The position numbers were made by a program, and so were the translations under genes. DNA of 36,087 bases from Deltaproteobacteria bacterium. Its GTDB lineage: Bacteria; Desulfobacterota; Binatia; UTPRO1. The notes under the pieces are model-generated. The model saw only the letters and a list, made by a program, of their open reading frames with translations. It did no database searches and was not told the origin of the DNA. This document shows, one piece after another, positions 7,833 to 16,073 of the stretch (position 1 is its first letter; every line of letters begins with the position of its first letter). The stretch lies in assembly GCA_029262315.1 (NCBI GenBank), contig JAJCZP010000047.1:1-36087 (forward strand). Direction: 5' to 3'.

Positions 7833-8228
7833 ATGGACGAACATCCGAACGCGACGCTGGTCCGCAATCTCTTTGCGGCGTTCAAGAACGCCGATCTCCC
7901 CGCCATCGAGCGAGTCGTCCCTGAGGACGCCGTCTGGCATTTCCCCGGGCACGACGGAAAGCTTGCCGGGGATCATGCCGGCCGCGACGCAATTCTGCGC
8001 TTTCTGTTGAATGTCGGCGCGCTCACCAACGGCACCTTTCACCTCGACCTCGTCGACGTCATCGCCAACGACCGACACGCCGTCGCACTCTTCGAAGGCC
8101 ATGGCGAGCGCAACGGCCGCACACTCCAGAATCCGACCTGTCTACGCATGCGCATCGCGAACGGCCAGGTCACCGAACTCTGGGAGTTCGTGTGGGATCT
8201 GTTTCACGTCGACGAATTCTGGTCGTAG
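7833..8228 (+). CDS. SnoaL-like / NTF2-fold protein
   Basis: A 131-residue NTF2-like alpha+beta barrel protein of the SnoaL/ketosteroid-isomerase-like superfamily, seen from the start NATLVRNLFAAFKNADLPAI, the EDAVWHFPG strand and the terminal VTELWEFVWDLFHVDEFWS. Members isomerise, hydrolyse or bind small hydrophobic compounds, and the family does not predict the reaction. The ATG at 7833 is chosen because GGGGAG lies 5 bases before it; an upstream ATG at 7790 is out of frame, and the longer frame from 7773 adds non-family sequence. It is the first gene downstream of the twin palindromes and so the likely main target of the TetR protein. Confidence 0.85.
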   Translation: MDEHPNATLVRNLFAAFKNADLPAIERVVPEDAVWHFPGHDGKLAGDHAGRDAILRFLLNVGALTNGTFHLDLVDVIANDRHAVALFEGHGERNGRTLQNPTCLRMRIANGQVTELWEFVWDLFHVDEFWS

Positions 8229-8357
8229 CCCGATAGCGTTGCCGAGCCACCAACCAACGCCCCCGCGGGCCAGCGATGACGCACAGTTCGTCGACGCGAA
8301 GACGGAACCTCGTCGAGCAACTCCACCAGATGCATGCAGTAACGCGAGGAGTTTTCT

Positions 8358-8447
8358 ATGAGTGCTGTAATCGTCACCGGCGCGAGCCGCGGCATCGGAG
8401 TACTGGCAGAATCACGACGAGGATACCACGCGGAAGTCGGCGAATGA
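8358..8447 (+). pseudogene. N-terminal remnant of an SDR gene
   Basis: A 29-codon ORF that begins MSAVIVTGASRGIG, the start and dinucleotide-binding fingerprint (TGxxxGIG) of a short-chain dehydrogenase, then changes at once to VLAESRRGYHAEVGE and stops. Normal SDRs have about 250 residues, so nearly the whole enzyme is missing. It keeps a good ribosome binding site (GAGGAG, 6 bases before the ATG), and its TGA overlaps the ATG of the next gene as ATGA. This looks like an internal deletion that spared the translation signals; the leader may still couple translation of the membrane protein. Confidence 0.7.
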
Positions 8448-8701
8448 CGCTCGACGAATGGATTGGATCGATCGGCGTCGCATTGCTCCTGCTTGGCTTC
8501 TTCGCCAACGCGTTCGGATACCTTCCGACCGAGACGCGGCGCTACCACGGCCTGAACGCGATCGGCGCCGCGCTGGCCTGCCTCGCCTCGTTCCAGATCG
8601 GCTTCTTCCCTTTCGTGGTCCTCGAAGGCGTGTGGGGCCTGGTGGCGTTGGCGGCACTCGCGCGGCTGCCTCGGCACCACCACACGCATCGCCCGGCTTG
8701 A
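8444..8701 (+). CDS. CBU_0592-like small membrane protein
   Basis: An 85-residue protein with about three membrane helices (WIGSIGVALLLLGFFANAFG, then LNAIGAALACLASFQIG, then FVVLEGVWGLVALAALARL). The layout and the GxxLLLLxF and VWGLxxL elements fit the CBU_0592-type family of small bacterial membrane proteins, function unknown. The ATG at 8444 overlaps the stop of the SDR remnant, and longer frames upstream have no family support. The Rieske gene begins 17 bases after the stop, so it is probably part of the same transcript. Confidence 0.7.
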   Translation: MTLDEWIGSIGVALLLLGFFANAFGYLPTETRRYHGLNAIGAALACLASFQIGFFPFVVLEGVWGLVALAALARLPRHHHTHRPA

Positions 8702-8718
8702 GCAGAGAGGAGATCGCC

Positions 8719-9867
8719 ATGCCCCATCAAGTTCTCTCGCAAGTTCTCTCACCGCACCACCTCGCCCAAACTCGTCAGCCGTTGGAAAGAGCAACGACAC
8801 TACCCGCCGAGGCGTTCACGTCCCAGTCGGTCTACGAAGGCGAGATCGAGCGCATCTTCTTGCGGGAGTGGCTCTGCGCGGGCCGCATCGACCAGATCCC
8901 CGATGCGGGTGACTACTTCACGCTCGACCTGCTCGGCGACAAGCTGGTAGTCGTTCGGGGCACCGACGAACAGATTCGGGTGTTGTCGCGCGTCTGCCGA
9001 CACCGGGCCGCCGAGGTCGTACGCGGCGCCGGCAACACACGTTCCTTTCGATGCCCGTACCACGCGTGGACCTATCATCTCGACGGCAGTCTGGCTGGAG
9101 CGCCCTACATGGATGGTGCCGCAGGCTTCGATCGAAAGACCTGCCGCCTCCCAGAACTCCGAAGCGAACTCTGGGAGGGCTGGATCTTCGTCAACTTCGA
9201 CCCGGACGCGACCCCGCTCGGCCCACGGCTGACACCACTCTCCAGGACGCTCGCCAACTATCGCATGTCGGAAATGATCGCGGTGGAGACGGCAACGTTC
9301 GACTCACCATTCAACTGGAAGGTGCTCGTCGACAACTTCATGGAGGCCTACCACCATATCGCCATCCATCACGATACGTTCGAGCCCATCCACCCGGCGG
9401 CACTCTCGCATAGCCCCGACAACGAGGGGCCGTACGCGCTGCTCTTCATGCCTCCGACACAAACGCCTGTTCCGGGAGCGGACAACCCGCTGGGCAACCT
9501 TCCTCGACATGGCTCACTTGCCGAAGACGAGATCGGAACGCTCGTGGCGGCCGCCGTCTTTCCCTTCCACCTCTTCGCGCCGTCGGGCGACTCCTTGGCC
9601 TGGTATCAGATCCTCCCACAGACCTTCGATCGATTTACGCTTCGCATCTTCAGCTGTTTTCCGCGCGCCGCATTGGAGAACGCCGAGTTCGAGGATTCGG
9701 TGCGGATGCTGCAGGAATTCACAAAGGTGGTCCACCATCAGGACATACAGGCGTGCGAGACTACCTGGGCCGGCCTCAACTCACGCTCCTTCACCCAAGG
9801 GCGACTCTCTCGCCTCGAAAAGCCCATCTGGCAATTCAACCAGTGGTGGCTGGAGCGGATGTCGTAG
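8719..9867 (+). CDS. Rieske non-heme iron oxygenase, large (alpha) subunit
   Basis: A 382-residue ring-hydroxylating or demethylating oxygenase component. The Rieske 2Fe-2S site is C93-x-H95 and C112-x2-H115 (CRHR, then CPYHAW). The mononuclear iron site is seen in DNFMEAYHHIAIHH with H212 and H217, completed by D342 in HHQDIQACE; D205 is the electron-bridging Asp. The order and spacing match the SRPBCC catalytic domain of GbcA/CntA-type and aromatic oxygenase subunits. GAGAGGAG precedes the ATG. No small subunit or reductase is encoded nearby, so electrons must come from elsewhere. It ends a plus-strand group that lies behind the TetR palindromes. Confidence 0.93.
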   Translation: MPHQVLSQVLSPHHLAQTRQPLERATTLPAEAFTSQSVYEGEIERIFLREWLCAGRIDQIPDAGDYFTLDLLGDKLVVVRGTDEQIRVLSRVCRHRAAEVVRGAGNTRSFRCPYHAWTYHLDGSLAGAPYMDGAAGFDRKTCRLPELRSELWEGWIFVNFDPDATPLGPRLTPLSRTLANYRMSEMIAVETATFDSPFNWKVLVDNFMEAYHHIAIHHDTFEPIHPAALSHSPDNEGPYALLFMPPTQTPVPGADNPLGNLPRHGSLAEDEIGTLVAAAVFPFHLFAPSGDSLAWYQILPQTFDRFTLRIFSCFPRAALENAEFEDSVRMLQEFTKVVHHQDIQACETTWAGLNSRSFTQGRLSRLEKPIWQFNQWWLERMS

Positions 9868-9897
9868 CCTCGTGAGGCCGCAACCCTGCCGGCCGAA

Positions 9898-11046
9898 TCA
9901 GTATCCGTCGAGACTCGCGAGACGATCCCGGTGCCAGGCGCCGTCACCGAACGTCAGCTCCGCGACGCGGGCCCGCTTCACGTAGAAACCGATGTCGTGC
10001 TCGTCGGTCATGCCGATGCCACCGAGCATCTGGACGGCCTCGTGCACGACGTGCATGTACGTGTCGGAGCAGCGGGCCTTGGCGAGAGACGTCGCACGCG
10101 CGATGCCCGTATCGTCGCGACCGTCGTCGAGGGCGCGGTGCGCGTCCATGACAGCCGAACGGGCGAGCTCGAGCTCGACGAACATCTCGGCAGTGCGATG
10201 CTTCAACGCCTGAAACGTGCCGATGAGCACCCCGAATTGGGTCCGGGTCTTCAGGTACTCGAGCGTCATGTCGAACGCGGCCTGCATACCGCCGAGCATC
10301 TCGGCGGTGAGCGCGACCGTCGCGCGATCGACGACGCGGGCCAACAGGGCGCTCCCCTCACCGACTTCACCAACGACAGCGTCGGCAGCGACGCTGATCT
10401 CCCCAAGGTGCACGAGCGCAGCACCTCGCGCGTCGAGCCTATGCTGGCGCTCGATCACCAATCCGGGCGTATCGGACGGCACGAGAAAGAGCGTCACACC
10501 ACTCGCGTCACCCGCCGCGCCACTGGTCCGCGCCGATACGATCAGCTGATCCGCGGTGTGCCCGTCGAGCACGTGCGCCTTCGCTCCGACGAGCGTCCAG
10601 CCCGCCCCATGCTTCTCGGCACGCGTCTCGACGTGGTCCAGCCGGTATCGACTGCGCGGCTCTTGGTACGCCAGGGCCAAGAGCCGTTCACCCGCCGCCA
10701 CGGCTGACAGGTGCGCCGTCCGCTGGGCGTCACTCCCGCCGAGCAGGAGCGTGTTCGCCCCCAACAACACGGTCGAGAGCATCGGCTCGGGCATCAGCCC
10801 ATGGCCAAGGGCTTCCATGACGCCCAGCAAATCCATGTACCCCAGGCCGACGCCACCGTGCTCCTCGGGGATGACGATACCGAGCCAACCGAGACCCGCC
10901 ATCTCGCGCCAGAGATCGCGCGAAAATCCGTCGGCATCGTCACCGTCGCGGAGGCCACGAAGGCGCTTCATCGACGACTTGCCGGTCACGAAATCACGTG
11001 CGGTTCCGGCCAACTGCTGCTGCTCTTCGGTCAGTACAAGGCTCAT
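9898..11046 (-). CDS. Acyl-CoA dehydrogenase, non-catalytic-type subunit
   Basis: A 382-residue acyl-CoA dehydrogenase fold protein with N-terminal helical (EEQQQLAGTARDF), middle beta and C-terminal helical domains, including RTQFGVLIGTFQALKHRTAEM for FAD contact and VQMLGGIGMTDEHD. Where most family members have the catalytic Glu in a YEGTS-like motif, this has LTFGDGAWHRDRLA, with no Glu. That pattern is known from the FadE29/ChsE2-type subunits that form alpha2beta2 enzymes with a Glu-bearing partner. It starts 5 bases after the stop of the other dehydrogenase gene, so the two are surely co-expressed and probably form a heterotetramer. Confidence 0.93.
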   Translation of the reverse strand: MSLVLTEEQQQLAGTARDFVTGKSSMKRLRGLRDGDDADGFSRDLWREMAGLGWLGIVIPEEHGGVGLGYMDLLGVMEALGHGLMPEPMLSTVLLGANTLLLGGSDAQRTAHLSAVAAGERLLALAYQEPRSRYRLDHVETRAEKHGAGWTLVGAKAHVLDGHTADQLIVSARTSGAAGDASGVTLFLVPSDTPGLVIERQHRLDARGAALVHLGEISVAADAVVGEVGEGSALLARVVDRATVALTAEMLGGMQAAFDMTLEYLKTRTQFGVLIGTFQALKHRTAEMFVELELARSAVMDAHRALDDGRDDTGIARATSLAKARCSDTYMHVVHEAVQMLGGIGMTDEHDIGFYVKRARVAELTFGDGAWHRDRLASLDGY

Positions 11047-11051
11047 GGCAT

Positions 11052-12233
11052 TCAGTCCGGCAGCCCAAGCACGCGCTTGGCGATAATGTTCAGCTGGATC
11101 TCCGACGTCCCACCCTCGATGGAGTTGCCGCGCGAACGGAGCCAGTCGCGTGTGCGCTTGATCTCATCGTCTTCGAACCCGGGCCCTTCCCATCCGAGGC
11201 TCTCCGGACCCGCGATCGACATCAACAGGTCGCGGCGACGCTTGTTCAGTTCGGTACCATAGTACTTGAAGATCGATGTCTCGGGTCCGGGCTTGTGGCC
11301 AGCCTTCATACTCTCGCGCGATCGTTGCAGCGTCAGGTCGAAACACGCCTGATCAGCCTCGAGCCGCGTCAGCCGCTCGCGAATCGCGGCGTCGCCGAGA
11401 CGGCCATCGTCCGAAGGCAGGTACTTGCGCGCAAGGTCGAGCGTACGCTTCTTATCGTCCCGTTCCTTGAAGACGTCGGCGATCATGGTGCGCTCGTGGC
11501 CAAGGAGCGCCTTGGCGACGCCCCAACCTTTGTTCACCTCGCCGACGACGTTCCCGACGGGGACGCGCACATCCGAAAGGAACGTCTCGCAGAACGGCGA
11601 CGTACCGCTGATGAGCTTGATGGGCTGCACGGAAACACCGGGCGACTCCATGTCCATCAGAAGAAACGTGATGCCTTGATGCTTCGGTGCCTCCGAATCA
11701 GTGCGCACCAGGACGAACATCCAGTCGGCCCGGTCGGCGTATGACGTCCACACCTTCTGACCATTCAGGACGTACACATCACCGTCGCGAACGGCCTTGG
11801 TCTGCAGGCTCGCCAGATCGGAACCTGAACCCGGCTCCGAGTAGCCCTGACACCATCGGATCTCGCCACGCGTGATCCTTGGCAGATGCGCCTTCTTGAG
11901 CTCCGCGCTGCCTTCCTGCAGCAGAAGTGGCCCGATCATGGCCAGCCCGAACCCCACCAGCGGCGGGCGGAGACGAAGCGTCCGCATCTCTTCCGACAAC
12001 ACCTTGGCCTCGGCATTCGACAGCCCGCCCCCACCGTACTCCGTCGGCCACAGCGGCGCCGTGAACCCGCGCTCAGCGCAAACATCGAGCCAGCGCTTCA
12101 CATCCGCCGGATACTGCGCCTTCCGCCCTCCCCAGCAGAGGTCGTCCTCACCAGGCGGTGTGGACATGAGGTCGGGGGCGTTGGCGACGAGCCAGCGTCG
12201 AGTTTCTTCGCGAAAACTCTCGAGATCGGCCAT
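11052..12233 (-). CDS. Acyl-CoA dehydrogenase, catalytic-Glu subunit
   Basis: A 393-residue acyl-CoA dehydrogenase with the flavin-binding segment WCQGYSEPGSGSDLASLQT and the C-terminal SRGNSIEGGTSEIQLNIIA, which carries the catalytic Glu in EGGTSE. This C-terminus resembles the FadE28/ChsE1-type subunit that pairs with a Glu-less partner in steroid side-chain or other bulky acyl-CoA oxidation. GGAGAG lies 5 bases before the ATG at 12233; the frame extends 16 codons further but without such a signal. It is the first gene of the two-gene unit and diverges from the crotonase gene 180 bases away. The exact substrate is unknown. Confidence 0.93.
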   Translation of the reverse strand: MADLESFREETRRWLVANAPDLMSTPPGEDDLCWGGRKAQYPADVKRWLDVCAERGFTAPLWPTEYGGGGLSNAEAKVLSEEMRTLRLRPPLVGFGLAMIGPLLLQEGSAELKKAHLPRITRGEIRWCQGYSEPGSGSDLASLQTKAVRDGDVYVLNGQKVWTSYADRADWMFVLVRTDSEAPKHQGITFLLMDMESPGVSVQPIKLISGTSPFCETFLSDVRVPVGNVVGEVNKGWGVAKALLGHERTMIADVFKERDDKKRTLDLARKYLPSDDGRLGDAAIRERLTRLEADQACFDLTLQRSRESMKAGHKPGPETSIFKYYGTELNKRRRDLLMSIAGPESLGWEGPGFEDDEIKRTRDWLRSRGNSIEGGTSEIQLNIIAKRVLGLPD

Positions 12234-12412
12234 GGGCACTCTCCAAGGAAGCGCACGAGCGACGCGCGAGCCGCGCCACACGATACGCCGTTTGTCTCAG
12301 CGGCGGCCAGAACGTAGACCGATCCCCAACCCGTTACAAATCGTGCCGCCGCGGCTCGGAGGTCGAGACGCGCCCGGCCCGAGATACGCAACTACGCCCG
12401 GAGGAAACCCGC

Positions 12413-13270
12413 ATGACCTACGAGCAGATCAAGTACGACGTCGCCGACGGCATTCTCACGATCACACTCGATCGCCCCGAGAAGCTGAACGCCTTTACCG
12501 AACGGATGCTCCGCGAGTTGCTCGATGCCTTCGATCGCGCCGACACCGACGACGCGGTCCGTGCCGTGATCGTTACCGGGGCGGGCCGAGCCTTCTGCGC
12601 CGGCGCCGATCTCTCGAGTGGCAAGGGCACCTTCAACTACTCGGATGACGCGACGCAGGACACGCCGAGGACGCACCGCGACGGCGGTGGACTGCTGACG
12701 CTTCGTATCTTCAAGTGCAAGAAGCCAGTGATCGCCGCCATCAACGGGCCAGCGGTGGGTGTCGGTGTGACCATGACCTTGCCGATGGACGTCCGCCTCG
12801 CATCAGACTCGGCCCGCATGGGTTTGGTGTTCGTCAAACGGGGGATCGTCCCCGAAGCGTGCAGCAGCTGGTTCCTGCCGCGCCTGGTCGGGATCGCGCA
12901 AGCAACTGAGTGGGTCTACACGGGACGCATCTTCGACGCCGCCGAAGCCGAGCGCGGCGGCTTGGTGAGCCGGGTACTCCCCGGCGATCAACTCCTCGAC
13001 GCAGCCCGCGCCCTCGCACGCGAGATGTCCGAGGGATCGGCCATGTCGGTCGCACTCTCGCGCCAGATGCTGTGGCGCATGCTCGGCGCCGATCATCCGA
13101 TGGAGGCGCACAAGGTCGACTCACGCGCCATCTACGCCATGGGCCGGTCTGCCGATGCCGCAGAGGGAGTCAACTCGTTTCTCGAGAAACGCCCCGCGAA
13201 ATTTACGCTGAAACCGAGTACGGAGATGCCGGACTTCTATCCGTGGTGGTCGCCACGACGCTTCGAATAG
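12413..13270 (+). CDS. Crotonase-fold enoyl-CoA isomerase/hydratase
   Basis: A 285-residue crotonase family protein. The oxyanion-hole segments are GRAFCAGADL and AINGPAVGVGV. The first hydratase Glu position (in the helix after the second oxyanion Gly) is Thr here, and the second also lacks Glu. An acid is instead present in GIVPEACSSW, the position of the single catalytic Glu in delta3-delta2-enoyl-CoA isomerases of the Eci1/PECI type. This favours isomerase over hydratase activity. GGAGG lies before the ATG. It diverges from the acyl-CoA dehydrogenase pair, and the set fits one beta-oxidation-like route for unusual acyl-CoAs. Confidence 0.9.
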   Translation: MTYEQIKYDVADGILTITLDRPEKLNAFTERMLRELLDAFDRADTDDAVRAVIVTGAGRAFCAGADLSSGKGTFNYSDDATQDTPRTHRDGGGLLTLRIFKCKKPVIAAINGPAVGVGVTMTLPMDVRLASDSARMGLVFVKRGIVPEACSSWFLPRLVGIAQATEWVYTGRIFDAAEAERGGLVSRVLPGDQLLDAARALAREMSEGSAMSVALSRQMLWRMLGADHPMEAHKVDSRAIYAMGRSADAAEGVNSFLEKRPAKFTLKPSTEMPDFYPWWSPRRFE

Positions 13271-13343
13271 GGCGAGATGGACACGGCGCTCCCCGACTCA
13301 CCGGTGCGCGACGCCGCCCGACGAAGAGCGCCCGATCCGGCGA

Positions 13344-14192
13344 TCACTCGAACGAGCTACGCTCGCTTTCAAACGAGGACATGACGCGCTCGACGAGCGC
13401 GACGTGGCTCGCATCGACGTCGAAGTCGCCGTCAGGAACCTCCTCCGCTTCACCAGTCGCACACTCAGCAGCCGAAGCGTAACCAATCTCGTGCGCGATC
13501 CGGTCGGCGGTCGCAAGCTGCACCGCGAGCGCCGCGGAATCGCCGGAGTGATGCAGGAGGATGGCCTCGCTGATCTCCGTATCGAGGCCCCACTGCTCAG
13601 CAAGACACGCGCCGACGGCCGCATGGCTAACGCCGAAAAGCGCCTCTTCGGCGGCCTCATCCTTTCCAGCCACGGTGCGATATCCGTCAGGATCGGAGAG
13701 ATGGAACACGAGCTTGCCGATATCGTGCAAGAGGCCGGCGATGAACCCGTCACCGCCACGAGGACGACCTGACGCCACGGCGATCTCGTCGGCGGCCAAC
13801 GCGGTGGCAAGAGCATGCTCCCACAGCTTCTGCGCCACAGCATCATCGGCGCGGTACGCCGAGCGCGCCGATGCCGCGATCAGGATCTTCCGGAGCGCGC
13901 CGAAACCGACCGTCACGATGGCGTCCTGCAGCGAGTTCGGCGGATAGCGACGCGTGTACAACACCGACCGGGAGATCTTCAGCACCCGCGCGGCCAACGG
14001 GCCGTCGGTCAAAACGAGCTTGGCGAGATCGTTGGCCTTCGCGTCGGGACTGCGCGCCAACGTCAGCGCCCGCGCCGCGACGGCCGGGAGCGTCGGAAGA
14101 TCACAGGTATCGGCCACGCGCCGCACCAGCGCGCGCATGCGGTCGCGCGCATGCGGCTCGGTGGCCTCGGATTCCACCATCGCATCGGACAT
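13344..14192 (-). CDS. HDOD-domain signalling protein
   Basis: A protein of about 282 residues with an HDOD domain, the HD-related output or regulatory domain common in bacterial signalling. It opens with LPTLPAVAARAL, typical of the domain start, has LLTDGPLAARVLKISRS-like text (here LVLTDGPLAARVLKIS), FGALRKILIAAS, and an intact GLLHDIGKLVF with the His-Asp pair; most HDOD proteins lose part of it, so catalysis cannot be ruled out. The ATG at 14192 follows GGAGG by 5 bases; a GTG 4 codons upstream is the alternative. No receiver or GGDEF domain is attached. Targets are unknown. Confidence 0.88.
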   Translation of the reverse strand: MSDAMVESEATEPHARDRMRALVRRVADTCDLPTLPAVAARALTLARSPDAKANDLAKLVLTDGPLAARVLKISRSVLYTRRYPPNSLQDAIVTVGFGALRKILIAASARSAYRADDAVAQKLWEHALATALAADEIAVASGRPRGGDGFIAGLLHDIGKLVFHLSDPDGYRTVAGKDEAAEEALFGVSHAAVGACLAEQWGLDTEISEAILLHHSGDSAALAVQLATADRIAHEIGYASAAECATGEAEEVPDGDFDVDASHVALVERVMSSFESERSSFE

Positions 14193-14436
14193 ACCCACCT
14201 CCACGCACTGTCGAATCGAACCAGCGAGCGCCGTCGATTCGCCGCTCGTCCAGATGCAGCAACGACCGTGCCGAGCGGACCATGATCCGATACAACCCCT
14301 GAACCTCGCTCAGGATTTCACGCTCGAGTCTCCGGGGGAGCAGCCCGGCACGGACAGAGACGCCGCCGTCACCCGTCAACGGCATGACACCGGGGACCCC
14401 TTTGCAACGGAGCCCGATCCATCCTACGTGGGGCCG

Positions 14437-15726
14437 ATGCTGCCCGTCAGGAATCCCTCGATCGCGCCCCGTGTGGCACTCATGCTCGCGCTCCTCCTCC
14501 CACTAGCCGCGTGCCAGAGCGACTCGGGGCCGACCCCTACGCGCAGCGGTGGGGACACGCCACCCGCGCCGGCTGAGCGTCCGAAGGCGGTCCAGGATGC
14601 ACTCGTCGGCGGCCCCTATCCGTCACTCCTGGTCGCCCAAGCCCAGTTCACGGATATCGTCCGCGACGGGAAGCGCATCCCGGTGCCCGGGCCTGCACGC
14701 CTGCTGATCGTCCGCGAGACGGACGCCGGTTGGAAAGTCGCAACCCTGGAGGACGGCGACAGTGCCGTGTTCCACAAGGCGATCCCATGGGACGGCGGCA
14801 TACTCACGATCGCCGCCACCCAAGCCAAGCTGAGCGTGTGGAAATTCGCAAACGGCGCGTGGACCCACGAGACCCATTGGAATCCGACCTTCGGCGGCAA
14901 ATTCGATCGGCTCCGGGACATCGAGTCCGGCGATGTCGACGGTGACGGCAAGGACGAGCTCGTCATCGCGACACACGACGAAGGTGTGATCGCAGTGATC
15001 CACCCCGACGAGGGATGGAAGGTCGACGAGGTCGACCGCACGGCGCGAACCTTCGTCCACGAGATCGAGATCGGCGACATCGACGGCGACGGCACGCAGG
15101 AGTTCTTCGCGACACCGAGCCGCCCGAACAAGCTCGACCAGGAACAACCCGGCGAAGTGACGATGTATCGGCACGAGGGTGACGGCTGGGTCAAGACGAC
15201 TGTGGATGCACCCGGCGACACCCACGCCAAAGAGATCCTCGCGGCCGACACCGACGGTGACGGCACGAGCGAGGTGTTCGTCGTGTGGGAGGGTGCGATC
15301 GCGAAGGGCGGTGCCGTCGTACGTCCAGTGACGATCAAGCAGTATCGCTTTGCCAACGGCGCGTTCACGGGGACCGTCATCGCCACCGTCCCCGATCGCC
15401 AGATGCGCGCGATCGCCGCGGGGGACGTGAACGGCGACGGCAAGACTGATCTCGTGGCCGGAGCGCTGGCCTCCGGACTCTGGCTCTTCGAACAGGGCGC
15501 GACCGGGTGGACGAAGACGCAGATCGACAGCGCCTCGGGTGGGTACGAACATCCCGTGCACCTCGCCGACCTCGATGACGATGGCACGCTCGAACTCTAC
15601 GTTGCGGCTGAGGATCAGAACGAGCTGCGCCGCTATCGTTGGGCTGACGGCGCGTTCGCGAAGGAAGTCATCGCTCCACTCCGAGACAACGACATCACCT
15701 GGAACATCGGCGACGGACGGTTCTAG
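14437..15726 (+). CDS. FG-GAP/VCBS-repeat lipoprotein
   Basis: A 429-residue exported beta-propeller protein. It begins with a signal peptide and the lipobox LAAC (Cys26), so it should be lipid-anchored in the periplasm or outer membrane. Five calcium-binding-like loops of the FG-GAP type follow: DVDGDGKDEL, DIDGDGTQEF, DTDGDGTSEV, DVNGDGKTDL and DLDDDGTLEL, spread along the chain like propeller blades. The frame is open far upstream, but the ATG at 14437 is the one that gives the signal peptide. It is followed with a 1-base overlap by a small membrane protein. It may bind a ligand or scaffold; no enzyme motif is visible. Confidence 0.88.
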   Translation: MLPVRNPSIAPRVALMLALLLPLAACQSDSGPTPTRSGGDTPPAPAERPKAVQDALVGGPYPSLLVAQAQFTDIVRDGKRIPVPGPARLLIVRETDAGWKVATLEDGDSAVFHKAIPWDGGILTIAATQAKLSVWKFANGAWTHETHWNPTFGGKFDRLRDIESGDVDGDGKDELVIATHDEGVIAVIHPDEGWKVDEVDRTARTFVHEIEIGDIDGDGTQEFFATPSRPNKLDQEQPGEVTMYRHEGDGWVKTTVDAPGDTHAKEILAADTDGDGTSEVFVVWEGAIAKGGAVVRPVTIKQYRFANGAFTGTVIATVPDRQMRAIAAGDVNGDGKTDLVAGALASGLWLFEQGATGWTKTQIDSASGGYEHPVHLADLDDDGTLELYVAAEDQNELRRYRWADGAFAKEVIAPLRDNDITWNIGDGRF

Positions 15727-16010
15727 TGGCGCGACGGCGCGGACGAGCCGGCATGTTGGGCCTGCTGGCGCTCCTCGTGTTCATGGGAGTCGTCGTGTAC
15801 GGAAGTCTGAACATCGCTGGCGTCCGCTGCGAGGTATGCATCACCTACAACGGGCGCGCGCAATGCCGGACGGTCGATGGGGTGAGCGAAGAGGAAGCAC
15901 GGATGGCGGCGACGACAAACGTCTGCGCGTTCCTCTCGTCCGGCGTCACCGATAGCATGGCATGCGGACGCACCCCGCCGACACGCGCCGAATGCGTACC
16001 CATCGGCTGA
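15726..16010 (+). CDS. Small Cys-rich single-TM protein, conserved hypothetical
   Basis: A 94-residue protein starting at GTG, whose first base is the last base of the TAG of the lipoprotein gene. A basic start (MARRRGRAG) and one hydrophobic helix (LGLLALLVFMGVVVYGSL) suggest a membrane anchor with the rest outside the cytoplasm. The outer part has six Cys: CEVC, one after GRAQ, one in NVCAF, one in MACGR and one near the end (AEC), consistent with disulfides or metal binding. The pattern resembles uncharacterised deltaproteobacterial proteins. Function is unknown; tight coupling suggests it works with the lipoprotein. Confidence 0.75.
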   Translation: MARRRGRAGMLGLLALLVFMGVVVYGSLNIAGVRCEVCITYNGRAQCRTVDGVSEEEARMAATTNVCAFLSSGVTDSMACGRTPPTRAECVPIG

Positions 16011-16073
16011 ACGAGCGCTGACACCGCCCCAACGCACGATCGCGCGCGGCACCAGCCTCCGACCTAGCCGGTC

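Noticed and set aside
8399-8460. Frame EYWQNHDEDTTRKSAND after the SDR remnant as the C-terminal part of a lost enzyme
   Set aside because: It looks protein-like but is too short to assign, and it is not in frame with the SDR start; kept only as a hint of the deletion.
14101-14385. Minus-strand frame of 94 codons overlapping the HDOD start
   Set aside because: Its first part looks protein-like, but it would overlap the HDOD gene by about 90 bases and has no family match or ribosome binding site.
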